Of a DNA stretch of 11,434 bases, positions 1-8,700 are shown in pieces. The translations under genes and the position numbers were made by a program. The stretch spans positions 1 to 11,434 of the forward strand of contig JBOFYV010000065.1 in NCBI GenBank assembly GCA_051654865.1, given 5' to 3'. The notes beneath the pieces are model-generated. The model saw only the letters and a list, made by a program, of their open reading frames with translations, was not told the DNA's origin and made no database searches. The number at the start of each line of letters is the position of its first letter. The stretch's first letter is position 1. This stretch comes from JBOFOR01 sp051654865. Its GTDB lineage: Bacteria; Bacillota; Clostridia; Peptostreptococcales; Peptostreptococcaceae.

Positions 1-950
1 TTGGTGCTCTTAATTATTCTTGGTAATCTATACTCACCTATAATTGTTAATATTCTTTCCTTTTCTTTATTAAAAAGCCATAATTTCTTTTCTCTATTTT
101 CATTTACTACAATACATACTATATTATTTTCACACCATATCTCAACAATTTCAGCCTTTAAGGCTATCAAAAAATTTGTTACCTTTAAATTATTAATATT
201 TAAAATTTTAATATCTGAACTATTATTTTTTTTCTCTTCAAATATCAAACTATTATCACTAAATTTTTGAACATTGCTTATACTATCACCTATAAAGATT
301 TCATTTTTAAATCCTGTACATATATTTATTTTACTTATTAATCTTTTTGTTTTATGAATATTACTAATTAATATAACCTCATATCCATTTTGAGAAAATA
401 ACATACTTTCATATTTTTTATCATTATCATATGTTAATTGTTCAATGATCTTTAGCTTTTTATCTGCTATATATAAATAAGAATTTTCCGCATCTAATTG
501 TATATATAAAACTATTCTTGGAATAGCTATAACATTAATCCAATTTATTAGTGTTGCTGCTATTAATATATAACCTACACTATCTTTTAAAATAGCAACA
601 TCTTGAATATTACACCCTACTTCGAATCCATTTCGGCTTTTTATACTCATTATTGATTCACCATCTATATAATCTGGTAATTCTAATTCATTATAAAACA
701 AATGTTCATCCTTTATTAAAAAAATCCTATTATCATCCTTAGATGTATATAATATTTTGTATGTAATATTTCCTTCAATACATAATTTATTACAAGAAAT
801 ATTCCAATCCATTAACTTTGAAACAACAGTTACCGAAACTATATTATCAATAACAACGTTGTCAATTTGTATATACTTATTAATAATAGATATCTTATAT
901 ACATCTAAGTTGTCATATACTTTATTATTTATATACTTTTTCACTTTCAT
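1..950 (-). CDS. SPOCS-like protein with beta-propeller-like C-terminal part (3' end outside window)
   Basis: Reading the minus strand from ATG at 950-948 gives 316 codons with no stop before the left edge, so the C-terminus is missing. A Shine-Dalgarno site, AGAGGG, lies 4 bases before the ATG. Residues about 30-140 resemble a SPOCS/DUF3794 domain: a beta-rich segment with the family-like core CIEGNITYKILYTS (57-70), then ELELPDY (88-94) and a hydrophobic strand near 126-140. From about 155 onward the protein is a series of short strands with turns such as FSQNG (185-189), KFSDNS (229-234) and LWLFNKE (290-296), as in TolB/WD40-like propeller blades. No signal peptide or membrane segment is visible. 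It follows the other SPOCS genes on the same strand but lies behind a hairpin at 1003-1040, so it may be transcribed separately. The reading frame is firm, SPOCS is likely, and the propeller is an inference. Confidence 0.82.
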   Translation of the reverse strand, partial: MKVKKYINNKVYDNLDVYKISIINKYIQIDNVVIDNIVSVTVVSKLMDWNISCNKLCIEGNITYKILYTSKDDNRIFLIKDEHLFYNELELPDYIDGESIMSIKSRNGFEVGCNIQDVAILKDSVGYILIAATLINWINVIAIPRIVLYIQLDAENSYLYIADKKLKIIEQLTYDNDKKYESMLFSQNGYEVILISNIHKTKRLISKINICTGFKNEIFIGDSISNVQKFSDNSLIFEEKKNNSSDIKILNINNLKVTNFLIALKAEIVEIWCENNIVCIVVNENREKKLWLFNKEKERILTIIGEYRLPRIIKST

Positions 951-1002
951 TTTTCCCTCTATTATAGAATAGTCTAATATATATTTATGATTATTTAAAT
1001 TT

Positions 1003-1040
1003 AAAAATGCATTTCTTCTTATGTTAAGAAATACATTTTT
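1003..1040 (-). terminator. Long inverted repeat, probable terminator after the two small SPOCS genes
   Basis: Arms 1026-1040 and 1003-1017 are 15 bases each around an 8-base loop. They pair fully in minus-strand RNA with one G-U pair. The distal arm ends in five Ts followed by more A/T. It lies 17 bases after the stop of the 161-aa gene. The stem is AT-rich and so weaker than a classical terminator, and because the arms end in A5/T5 it could also act on plus-strand transcripts. The remaining leader of the next gene (951-1002) is A/T-rich with no clear promoter. Confidence 0.55.
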
Positions 1041-1056
1041 ATATCATACATTAATA

Positions 1057-1542
1057 TTATATTATTAAAAATTCTACATTTATAAATATAGCCATATTAA
1101 CATTTATTTCTCTATCATTTATCCTAACTGCATATATATCTTCTAAATATGGTGTTATTTTTATTTTCCTATTTCTCAGTAAATCAATAACATTATTTTT
1201 ATTGTATTCTATTGGTATAGTTATAAATACATTTTTAACTATGCTATTTCTAATTACTTCAAGTGTACTTTCTTCACCTCCTGACATATATGTAATTAAT
1301 TCATCTATTTTTAACTCAACTGCTATTTTACACCCAGTAAACTTTTCATTATTATTTGATATCATTATAGGTGTCTTTATTATCTCAATATCCCCTATCC
1401 CTATGTTATTCTTTATTGATATTATTTTATTTATTATCTTTTGTGAGCTCAATATATTTATGCTATGATTTATATCTATCTCATTAAAATATTTTGCACT
1501 TTTAGGGAAAACTACATTGTAACTTCTTTCTTTATACCTCAT
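1057..1542 (-). CDS. Stand-alone SPOCS (DUF3794)-like protein, 161 aa
   Basis: This small, soluble-looking protein has no signal peptide or membrane helix. Nearly all of it (about 20-161) can be laid over the SPOCS fold: a DIEIIKTPI strand (about 51-59) matches the HIIKTPI strand of the giant protein's SPOCS domain, then an FTGCKIAVELKI strand matching the family's LTGxKLIV core, and near the end LEDIYAVRI matching the VEDVYYKE strand. The usual His-Ser and P-F-S motif in the middle is absent, so it is a divergent member. The ATG (1542-1540) has AGGAG upstream, and that site overlaps the stop codon of the preceding gene with only 10 bases between genes, so translation is probably coupled. SPOCS in SipL mediates coat assembly with SpoIVA. 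A similar scaffold or docking role here is inferred from family and context only. Confidence 0.85.
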   Translation of the reverse strand: MRYKERSYNVVFPKSAKYFNEIDINHSINILSSQKIINKIISIKNNIGIGDIEIIKTPIMISNNNEKFTGCKIAVELKIDELITYMSGGEESTLEVIRNSIVKNVFITIPIEYNKNNVIDLLRNRKIKITPYLEDIYAVRINDREINVNMAIFINVEFLII

Positions 1543-1552
1543 ACTAACACTC

Positions 1553-2020
1553 CTATTCTACCCCAATAATTCCATATATAATCAGTAAAATATCTTGCTT
1601 TCCCATTCTTTTTGCTAAAATATCTTCTATAAAAACACTTGCAATATTTACTCTTTTTATATATTCTTCTTTCTCCAAAATTACACTTGTAATCATTCTT
1701 TTATTTGCCTTTAAAGTATAAATTTTGTTAGAAGATTGCTTACTAATATATTCTATTCTTATAGCAAAACTAATATTTACAATGGCTTTTTTTCCTGTCA
1801 ATCTTAATCCATCTATAGATACCCCAATAGGCGTATCTATTACTCTAATATCAGTGCATTCCCCTGCAATAGATACTTTTAAAATTTCTTCTATTTCTAT
1901 ATCTTTATCTGGTATTTTTATAATTTCTTCTAAATTTATCTCTTTCTTAGAATTAAGTACTTCTGGTATATAATCAGATATACCTTTGTATTCAACTAAA
2001 TCATCTCTATACTCCTCCAT
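1553..2020 (-). CDS. Stand-alone SPOCS (DUF3794) protein, 155 aa
   Basis: A single SPOCS domain fills most of the protein. The segment DIRVIDTPIGVSIDGLRLTG followed by KKAIVNISFAIRIEYIS matches the SPOCS pattern of the giant upstream protein (HIIKTPI...RLTGFKLIVNGVLNQVVEY). The C-terminal strand VFIEDILAKR matches its VEDVYYKE. I chose the ATG at 2020-2018 because GGTGAT, the 3' half of a consensus Shine-Dalgarno, lies just before it. Two in-frame GTG codons at 2032 and 2029 would add up to four residues (159 aa) but have no good ribosome site. The gene follows the 714-aa gene by 24 bases and precedes the 161-aa gene by 10, so the three probably form one operon. There is no LysM domain, unlike SipL. 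Its molecular role is unknown. Confidence 0.87.
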   Translation of the reverse strand: MEEYRDDLVEYKGISDYIPEVLNSKKEINLEEIIKIPDKDIEIEEILKVSIAGECTDIRVIDTPIGVSIDGLRLTGKKAIVNISFAIRIEYISKQSSNKIYTLKANKRMITSVILEKEEYIKRVNIASVFIEDILAKRMGKQDILLIIYGIIGVE

Positions 2021-2030
2021 ATTTATCACC
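2021..2030 (-). promoter_or_regulatory. Ribosome binding site deciding the start of the 155-aa SPOCS gene
   Basis: Minus-strand GGTGAT, part of the AGGAGGTGAT anti-16S consensus, lies directly before AAAT and the ATG at 2020. It overlaps the two alternative GTG starts (2032, 2029), which themselves lack an upstream purine-rich site. Confidence 0.5.
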
Positions 2031-2044
2031 ACTCACAAATCTAA

Positions 2045-4189
2045 TTATATATTAGTGCTTATTAGCATATTTATACTAGTAAATATACTTTCATTACTTA
2101 TTAATTTGTAATATACATCTACAATTTCTGCCTTAACATCATTTAACTCTCCATGTATATAATCCTCTGGTAATTGTATAGTAGTTGAAAATATCTTTTC
2201 TTTATAATATAAATTAACTATCTGATTTTCTTGATCTACCAGATACTCTATTAAAAATTTTAAAGTTGCTCTTACCCTTACCTTCTGACCAATAACCTTT
2301 GTATCATTAAAAGTATTTCTTGTATTTGCTATAACATAAAAATCATTAATATCCACATCTGAATTTATCCTTATTATTTCTTTTATTGATGATTTTACAT
2401 TAGATATATCTATTGTATCTTCTATAACGACTTCTTTAAATGCTGTTATAGCTGCATCTGTATAAATCTCTTCACTTTTTATTCTATCTGATATTTTTTT
2501 TCCGTTACATTCACACTCATAATCTATCACAGCTTTTGCATGCATTATGTTTTTTCCATATGACCTTATATATTGACCTCTAATTTCTATATTTAATCCT
2601 TCACCTGGCATAAGTTTGAACTCTATATTATTATCAGTTAGTATATTTTTATAAAACACCTTATTTATCCTAACTCTTTCCTTATCTATTATAATTCCAC
2701 TGCTTGTATCTAAACTATATTTCCCGCTAACTTCTAAGCTACCATCATTTATTATTGTACTTTTATAAGTTATATTATCATCCTTAGCTAGCAATTTTTT
2801 ATCTGATTCAATAAAAACTTTTAAACTAATATTTTCTATAGGCTGAATTAGTGCCCTTTCATAAATTACTTCCTCATCTTTTCTCTTTTTTTGCGAAAAA
2901 TATTCTCCGCTTAATTTAATATTTAATTGAGCTTCATCTAAATTGGAATTAATATCAGAGTAGTCTATTTTAAACCCTATCTTATAACTGTTCTCTCCAA
3001 CTAAATTACCTAAATGTATCAATACTCTCTGCTCTTCAACTTCTATATAATTCAAATCAAACTTATTATTATCTATTGTAATTTTTCTTTTATCTATATA
3101 ACTTCCATCAATATGATTTATACTTATAATACTATTTTTAAATTCATTACAACTAGTGTTATCTACTTTTATACTATATGAAACCTCTTTACCTTTAAGT
3201 ATTGCTTTATCATCAGTATCAATAGATAAATTTATATATTCACTAGAATAATCTATAGTCTCTTCCTCTACATTTATTACAATATTATCTAATTCAAAAT
3301 TAGATGCTATTAGTTTATTTTCATCATTTATAAATGCATATTCAATGTTAAAATTTATTTTGATTTCACTTCCTATAAAGTCATCTTCTACTATAAGATT
3401 TAATAATGTTTCTATTTCATCATCAGGTCCTAGTCCCTCAATATCTAGCCTTTTATTTACATCTACTTTTATTAACTCATCATGTATTTTTATATATATA
3501 GACTGTACTTTAACCCCTGGGAATTCTTCCACTATTAATTTTATATCCTCAATATACTTGGTGCTAATATTCCTTATCTTAGTTGAGTATGTTATTGTCT
3601 GCTCTCTTTTAGTTGTTAAATTATTCTTATAATTCTTTATCTCATCTATCATATTATATAAATTACTGTTTGCTTTTATATCTTCTATATTTACTATAAC
3701 AGTATTGCTAAATTCCTCGTTTATATCATTTATATTATTATTAATACTCATCTCATCATTTATATTATTTTCATAAAATTTAACCCCATTACTAAGGTTA
3801 TCATTTTCATTAATAGCAACAATATTGCTAAACTCTTCATTTATTGTGTTTTCACTAGTTTTAAATGTAGCCTTACACTTATTATAGACATCCCTCGTTT
3901 TGATATTCTTTTTCAATTGCACAGTGTATTCTACTTCGATTATACTTTTCTTAGGAAATTCTCTTACTCTTATTCCATATAAATACCTATCTTCAACTTG
4001 ACTCTTATTAATATATATTGTTTTTTCACATAATATTGTATTCTCCGGCACATATATATTTAATAAAAAATTGTATATACTTTCATCTCTATTATTTTCA
4101 AATTTAACAATATAAGTAATAAGTTCACTATTAATACTAGCTCTTAATGTAAAGTTACTTGTGTAATTATTTTTTATATTTGATAACAA
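2045..4189 (-). CDS. Multi-domain DUF11-like protein with C-terminal SPOCS-like domain, 714 aa
   Basis: I see about four beta-sandwich modules of the DUF11 type: residues 10-127, 190-310, 318-446 and 452-578. Recognisable anchors include ITYIVKFEN (24-32), TITYSTKIRN (198-207), LKGKEVSYSIKVDN (331-344) and AKDDNITYKSTIINDG (468-483), each equivalent to the 'VGDTVTYTITVTNTG' signature of the giant neighbour. Residues 582-714 form a divergent SPOCS-like domain with FLIEYL (645-650), FSTTIQLPEDY (667-677) and AEIVDVYYK (687-695). An Asn/Glu-rich linker (128-190) contains a repeated INEEFSN motif. There is no signal peptide, transmembrane helix or sortase motif. The start is TTG, backed by AGGGGG seven bases upstream. 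It heads a likely operon with the two small SPOCS genes. A structural, sporulation-linked role is inferred, and the exact domain borders are approximate. Confidence 0.87.
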   Translation of the reverse strand: MLSNIKNNYTSNFTLRASINSELITYIVKFENNRDESIYNFLLNIYVPENTILCEKTIYINKSQVEDRYLYGIRVREFPKKSIIEVEYTVQLKKNIKTRDVYNKCKATFKTSENTINEEFSNIVAINENDNLSNGVKFYENNINDEMSINNNINDINEEFSNTVIVNIEDIKANSNLYNMIDEIKNYKNNLTTKREQTITYSTKIRNISTKYIEDIKLIVEEFPGVKVQSIYIKIHDELIKVDVNKRLDIEGLGPDDEIETLLNLIVEDDFIGSEIKINFNIEYAFINDENKLIASNFELDNIVINVEEETIDYSSEYINLSIDTDDKAILKGKEVSYSIKVDNTSCNEFKNSIISINHIDGSYIDKRKITIDNNKFDLNYIEVEEQRVLIHLGNLVGENSYKIGFKIDYSDINSNLDEAQLNIKLSGEYFSQKKRKDEEVIYERALIQPIENISLKVFIESDKKLLAKDDNITYKSTIINDGSLEVSGKYSLDTSSGIIIDKERVRINKVFYKNILTDNNIEFKLMPGEGLNIEIRGQYIRSYGKNIMHAKAVIDYECECNGKKISDRIKSEEIYTDAAITAFKEVVIEDTIDISNVKSSIKEIIRINSDVDINDFYVIANTRNTFNDTKVIGQKVRVRATLKFLIEYLVDQENQIVNLYYKEKIFSTTIQLPEDYIHGELNDVKAEIVDVYYKLISNESIFTSINMLISTNI
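3698..3844 (-). repeat. Degenerate 120-bp-spaced duplication in the Asn-rich linker of the 714-aa protein
   Basis: Two in-frame copies encoding INEEFSN(I/T)V lie at 3818-3844 and 3698-3724, exactly 120 bases (40 codons) apart. The DNA differs at several third positions and the segment between is Asn/Ile/Asp-rich. This looks like an old segmental duplication that lengthened the linker between the first and second DUF11-like domains. Confidence 0.5.
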
Positions 4190-4196
4190 AGCTATT

Positions 4197-4202
4197 CCCC
4201 CT
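4197..4202 (-). promoter_or_regulatory. Ribosome binding site supporting the TTG start of the 714-aa gene
   Basis: Minus-strand AGGGGG sits seven bases before the TTG at 4189-4187. No in-frame ATG occurs near the start (the first methionine after it is at residue 147, inside the linker), so TTG is the best start. Confidence 0.65.
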
Positions 4203-4234
4203 ATTACTTTATAAAATTTTTACAAGTCCTATTT

Positions 4235-4263
4235 AATATATGATTCTCTTATATCAATTATGA
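4235..4263 (-). promoter_or_regulatory. Candidate sigma-E-type (mother-cell) promoter for the 714-aa operon
   Basis: Minus-strand TCATAATT (4263-4256) carries the ATA core of a sigma-E -35 box. After a 16-base spacer comes CATATATT (4242-4235), which fits the sigma-E -10 pattern CATANANT; read one base further, CATATATTA also fits the sigma-K pattern CATANNNTA. It lies in the 92-base gap between the 413-aa and 714-aa genes and would give a leader of roughly 40 bases carrying the AGGGGG ribosome site. The pattern comes from Bacillus consensus knowledge. In DNA this AT-rich, chance matches are common. Confidence 0.4.
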
Positions 4264-4281
4264 TTTTTTTGCTTGTATAAC

Positions 4282-5523
4282 TTATGGCTTATATATATTG
4301 GTTACTATTAAAAATACTATATTTTGATAAAAACACTCCTTACTCACTTTTTTAAATGATATATCTTCTGCAATACCTTTAATTTCAAATTTACTTTCCA
4401 TATCAAAATCTTCTTCTAATATTATATAAGTGCTAAAGGGAAATCTATATTGTTCTGAATGTAATGACTCATACTCATCATATGTTGTATATTCAACAAC
4501 TTCTTCTACAATACAATTTACAATTAGTTTATACCCAGATAATACTTGTCCTTCATTTGACTTACTTTTACTAGTAGTTATTACATGACAATTTAAAATA
4601 TCTATACTAGCATAAATATTATTTATTTCATTTATTAGAGGATTCTCTGCTGAAATACAAATATTATTTTCAATATTACCTTGTTTAAAATTTGCTATAT
4701 TCATATTTAATATTGAATCCATTGTTTTATCTGATAAAATTCTTTTTTTGCATAGTACTTTATTTTTTAATCTATAGTTGTAATCTACCTCAGTTTTACT
4801 AACTATAAAGGAGCTATAATATGGCTTAATTACTTTTACTTTATATGATATAATCATACATTCTTTTGCTTTTATATTTCCTAAATATACACCCTTTAAT
4901 AAATCAACATTTCTTACAATTTTCCCATTAGATAAAATTGCTTTATCTAATAACTCTAATGCATCGCATATATCTTCTTTAAACTGCACATTTAAAATAT
5001 CTATATTACTACAATTATTTATTGTTATAGTACACTGAACCTCCTCATATAATGAAACATTTTTCTTATCCAACTTCTTATCTATTGATACTTGGACCTT
5101 TTCTAAATTTATAATAATATTATTACTTTCTATAATATCTGAATATATATTATTATTGATTCTATAATTATAAGTACATATTGCTTTATTTATAATTATT
5201 TCTTTACTATCATCTATAACTTTTGCTTTAAATGATATCTGTTTATATTCATCTTTTTCTTTTATATTTATGTTCACTCCTGATAATATATTTTCATCAT
5301 ATGCCATATTATCATCTATTTTAACGCTTCCTAAAACAAACTCTAACTCTTTTGATAACATATTAATTATTTTTATATTATCACCATCTTCACTATCTAA
5401 ATCTAAATTATATTTATTATAAACATATACCTCAAATGTAATAATGTCGCCCTTTACTACATATTCCTTATCTATTTTAATTGCTAATTCTAACTTGCAA
5501 TTTGATTCATCCTCTCCTATCAT
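4282..5523 (-). CDS. Two DUF11-like repeats plus SPOCS domain, 413 aa
   Basis: The protein is a short version of the giant upstream protein. DUF11-like repeat 1 is about 11-141 (IDKEYVVKGDIITFEVYVYN at 17-36; SGVNINI at 81-87; YNYRINN near 118-124). Repeat 2 is about 145-272 (IDKKLDKKNVSLYEEVQCTI at 147-166; GVYLGNIKAKE at 211-221; VDYNYRLKNK at 246-255). The SPOCS domain, about 277-413, begins with ANFKQ, closely matching STFKQ in the giant protein, and keeps YKLIVNCIVEEVVEY (331-345), LHSEQYRFPFSTYIIL (354-369) and a C-terminal hydrophobic strand. No signal peptide or membrane segment is seen. ATG 5523-5521 follows AAAGGAG with 10-base spacing. A strong terminator upstream means it probably has its own promoter in 5524-5620, which I could not identify securely. 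Likely a paralogue from duplication of the giant gene's 3' end. Confidence 0.9.
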   Translation of the reverse strand: MIGEDESNCKLELAIKIDKEYVVKGDIITFEVYVYNKYNLDLDSEDGDNIKIINMLSKELEFVLGSVKIDDNMAYDENILSGVNINIKEKDEYKQISFKAKVIDDSKEIIINKAICTYNYRINNNIYSDIIESNNIIINLEKVQVSIDKKLDKKNVSLYEEVQCTITINNCSNIDILNVQFKEDICDALELLDKAILSNGKIVRNVDLLKGVYLGNIKAKECMIISYKVKVIKPYYSSFIVSKTEVDYNYRLKNKVLCKKRILSDKTMDSILNMNIANFKQGNIENNICISAENPLINEINNIYASIDILNCHVITTSKSKSNEGQVLSGYKLIVNCIVEEVVEYTTYDEYESLHSEQYRFPFSTYIILEEDFDMESKFEIKGIAEDISFKKVSKECFYQNIVFLIVTNIYKP

Positions 5524-5533
5524 ATAGTCTAAA

Positions 5534-5540
5534 CTCCTTT
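5534..5540 (-). promoter_or_regulatory. Strong ribosome binding site of the 413-aa gene
   Basis: Minus-strand AAAGGAG lies about 10 bases before the ATG at 5523. It supports that start. Confidence 0.6.
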
Positions 5541-5620
5541 CCTTATTGATTTATAATCCTAAAAATGTTAAAATTTCCTCTTTAATATATACTATATTTA
5601 AATACTTTTATTATGATGAT

Positions 5621-5670
5621 AAAATAAAAAACAGTAGATAGGTTTGTTTTTACACAAACTTATCTACTGT
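5621..5670 (-). terminator. Rho-independent terminator of the giant DUF11-SPOCS gene
   Basis: Arms 5654-5670 and 5631-5647 are 17 bases each and complementary except for one position, around a 6-base loop (5648-5653). On the minus strand the hairpin is followed directly by the T-rich tract TTTTTATTTT (5630-5621). It lies 82 bases beyond the stop codon of the giant gene and about 100 bases before the 413-aa gene, so it should separate the two transcripts, at least partly. The remaining 5524-5620 is an AT-rich leader in which I see no convincing promoter. Confidence 0.85.
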
Positions 5671-5752
5671 CATATTCATTTATATTACAATAAAAATGTC
5701 TTAAATTTCACTTCTATTATAAATAAAACTATAGCATCAATTCTATTTTAAT

Positions 5753-8700
5753 TTATTCCATACATTTCATAATTTTAGCAACTAGTAACACTGTTACATT
5801 TTTGAAGAAGCATCTACTATCTTGTTCTTTATAATAAACATCTTCAACAATACCTTGAACTTCAATTCTACTACATTCAGTGAAGTCCTCTGGTAATACT
5901 ATAAATGAGCTAAATGGTACTTTATAGTGTGCTGAATGAACTGTTTGCTCTGGAACACATGCAGTATACTCAACAACTTGATTTAATACACCATTAACTA
6001 TTAACTTGAATCCTGTTAATCTTTGAGATTCATTTGAATAGTCAATTGGAGTCTTTATTATATGAGTGTTTACTATATCTATAGTTGCACTTATAGAATT
6101 TATTCCTTCCATATCAGGTTTTTGTGATGGAATTCTTAAATATTCATCAACACTAATTTGCTTAAATGTTGAAATATTTAATTTAACTGTTGTCCTAGAT
6201 AAACTATCAGGAATACTTTGTGTAGTTCCAATAGTTCCATCAGGTAATACATACTTAAATTGAACTGAAGCTTCATTTATTAATAATCCACTACAATTTG
6301 AATCTATAACAGTAACTGTATATTTAACAGTTACACTTGATCCAGCCTTAATAGTTCCAATATTAACTCCATTTCCAATATCTACGCTATTAATTACCTT
6401 ACCATCAACTTTAAAACTTCCATTTACTAATTGAGTTTCAACTGGTAACTTATCCTTAAAGATTACATTTAATGCATCTAAAGTTCCATCATTAGTTAAA
6501 ACTACAGTATAAGTCAATAGCTCCCCTAATGATATAGAGTCCTTATCTACAGTTTTAGCAACAATAATATGAGCTCTTTCTATTTTAACTACTACTTGTT
6601 CACTATTAGAACCTCCACTTTGTGGTTGTACTCCTGGTAAAGTAAATTCATAACTTGCAACTGAAACATTAGATACTTCTTTAACTTTATCAGATAAAAC
6701 ATTAGCCTTGAAGGTTATAGTTTTACTCTTACCTGGAAGAATAGTTCCTACATTTACTCCACTTATTATATTTGCAAGTGGCATAGAAACCCCATCGACA
6801 ATTACACTTCCTTCAATAAAGTCAAGTTCTGATGCTAATACATCTGATACTTGAATATTGTCTAATGCTATATCTCCAGTATTTTTTGCAATGATTGTAT
6901 AGGTTAGCTCTTCTCCAACTATTGCATATTGTTTATCTACACTCTTAACTAATTCTAGCTTTGGATTAAACACAGTTACGCCCTTAGGATCTTTTCCTTC
7001 TCCTGTAACAGGTCTTACTGGTTTATCTGGATCCACTATAATAGTTCCATTCACTACTGCAATATTAAAGAATGTGTCTACTAAATCAGATATAACCTTA
7101 ATTGTTACAGAAATAACTTTACTTTGCCCTATAGATAAAGTTCCTACATTTATTCCCGTATTTAAGTCACCTACAACTGCTACACCATCAACTTTAATAC
7201 TTTGAACTTGGAATGCTGCTGGTAAAGAATCTTTTACCATAGCATTGTTAATTACTATATTACCTGAATTTGTAGCAGTTATTGTATAAGTGAAAGTATC
7301 TCCTACTTTTACAGATGCCTTATTAGATAGCTTAGTTACATCTAACTTAGGATTATAAACTATAACTACATTTTCATTACTAATAGCTGTTTTACTAAAT
7401 GTTTGACCAGAAACTGTATAATCATATTTAGCATTAGATATATTTTCTATCTTTCCATCAGCTGGTAATGATATTACTTTAGCATTAAATGAAAGTACTG
7501 CTGATTTTCCTATAGTTAGTGTTCCAATATTAACTCCTGAAACTATATTTCCACCTATAGCTATACCATTCAATGTCATATTATCATCAAATTGAATCTC
7601 TGATGTTAATGGATCCTTTATTATAATATTTGCTAAATCAATTTCACCATTATTAGTTATATTAAGAGTGTATCTAATTGTATCTCCAACTAATGCTCCA
7701 GAAACATCACTACTCTTAACTATACTTAAATTAGGATTTAAAGTATCTACATTTACTGGATTAGTTTGAACTGTTTTTACCTTTGGAGGTAAATTAGGAT
7801 CTACGTTATAACTATAATCAATAGTTGCTGTATTAGTTAATACTGAAGGTGCACCTTCTTGTACTGTGGTATTAAAACTTACCACTACCGTTTCTCCAGG
7901 TGCTACTGTTGAAATTTTTATACCAATAATAGGACTAGCTACTGGATCTAAAACTCCATCAACTTTAACGGTTCCCGGTACAAATATAGTTCCCACAGGA
8001 ACAACATCTCTAACTACTACATTATTGATATTTGTATTTCCTGTGTTTTTAAATGCCACTGTATAGGTTATAACATCTCCTGGAGTTGTTACTACTCTAT
8101 TAGCTGATTTTACTGCATTCTCAGGTTTTATCTCTCCATGATTTACTTGAGTTTTAACCGTATTTGTACTTCCAGAATTTGATTTTGGTGGTAGTGTAGA
8201 ATCTACAATATAGTTATAAGTGATATCAGCCTTATTAGGCATTGGATTTGGATTTGGAAGAGTATTTACTAGTACACTAAATACTATAACTACATTATTT
8301 CCTGGTGCTATTGTTCCAATATTTATACCTATATTTGGATCTGAAGGATTTAAAACACCATCAACTTTTAAACTTCCAACTACATATGCTGATCCATTTG
8401 GAACTATATCTTTAACTATTACATTATTTGCATCTACATTACCCGTATTTTTAGCAGTTACTGTATAGGTTACTGTATCTCCTATATCTGCAAATGTTTT
8501 ATCTACTGCTTTAACAAAATTGCCTGGACTTACTAAATCTGCATTGTTAACTTGTGTTGTTACAGTATTAGTACTTCCTGATGCACTCTTTGGTGGTTGT
8601 ACTGGGTCCACAGTATAATTATAGATAACATCTGCTTTATTTGGCATTGGATTTGGATTTGGCATCACATTTACTTTAACACTAAATACTAAAGTAATTA

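Noticed and set aside
961..966. Perfect TATAAT on the minus strand before the 950 start
   Set aside because: It abuts the ribosome binding site, so a transcript starting there would lose it, and there is no -35 box at the right distance.
1..972. Plus-strand reading frames at 1-270 and 757-972
   Set aside because: They lie opposite a continuous minus-strand frame with a proper ribosome site (950 to 1), consist of Leu/Ile/Ser/Phe-rich runs typical of antisense AT-rich DNA, and show no family similarity.
2045..5523. Sortase- or S-layer-anchored surface adhesins
   Set aside because: Despite DUF11 modules common in such adhesins, the complete 413- and 714-aa proteins have no signal peptide, LPxTG motif, membrane tail or S-layer domains.
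5700..5750. Possible TTGATG/TATAAT promoter in the 3' region of the giant gene
   Set aside because: The spacer is only 13 bases and a strong terminator follows immediately.
1202..8468. Plus-strand reading frames at 1202, 1725, 3345, 6066, 7866 and 8220
   Set aside because: All are antisense to well-supported SPOCS or DUF11 genes. The ones at 7866 and 8220 resemble each other only because they mirror the same coding repeat.
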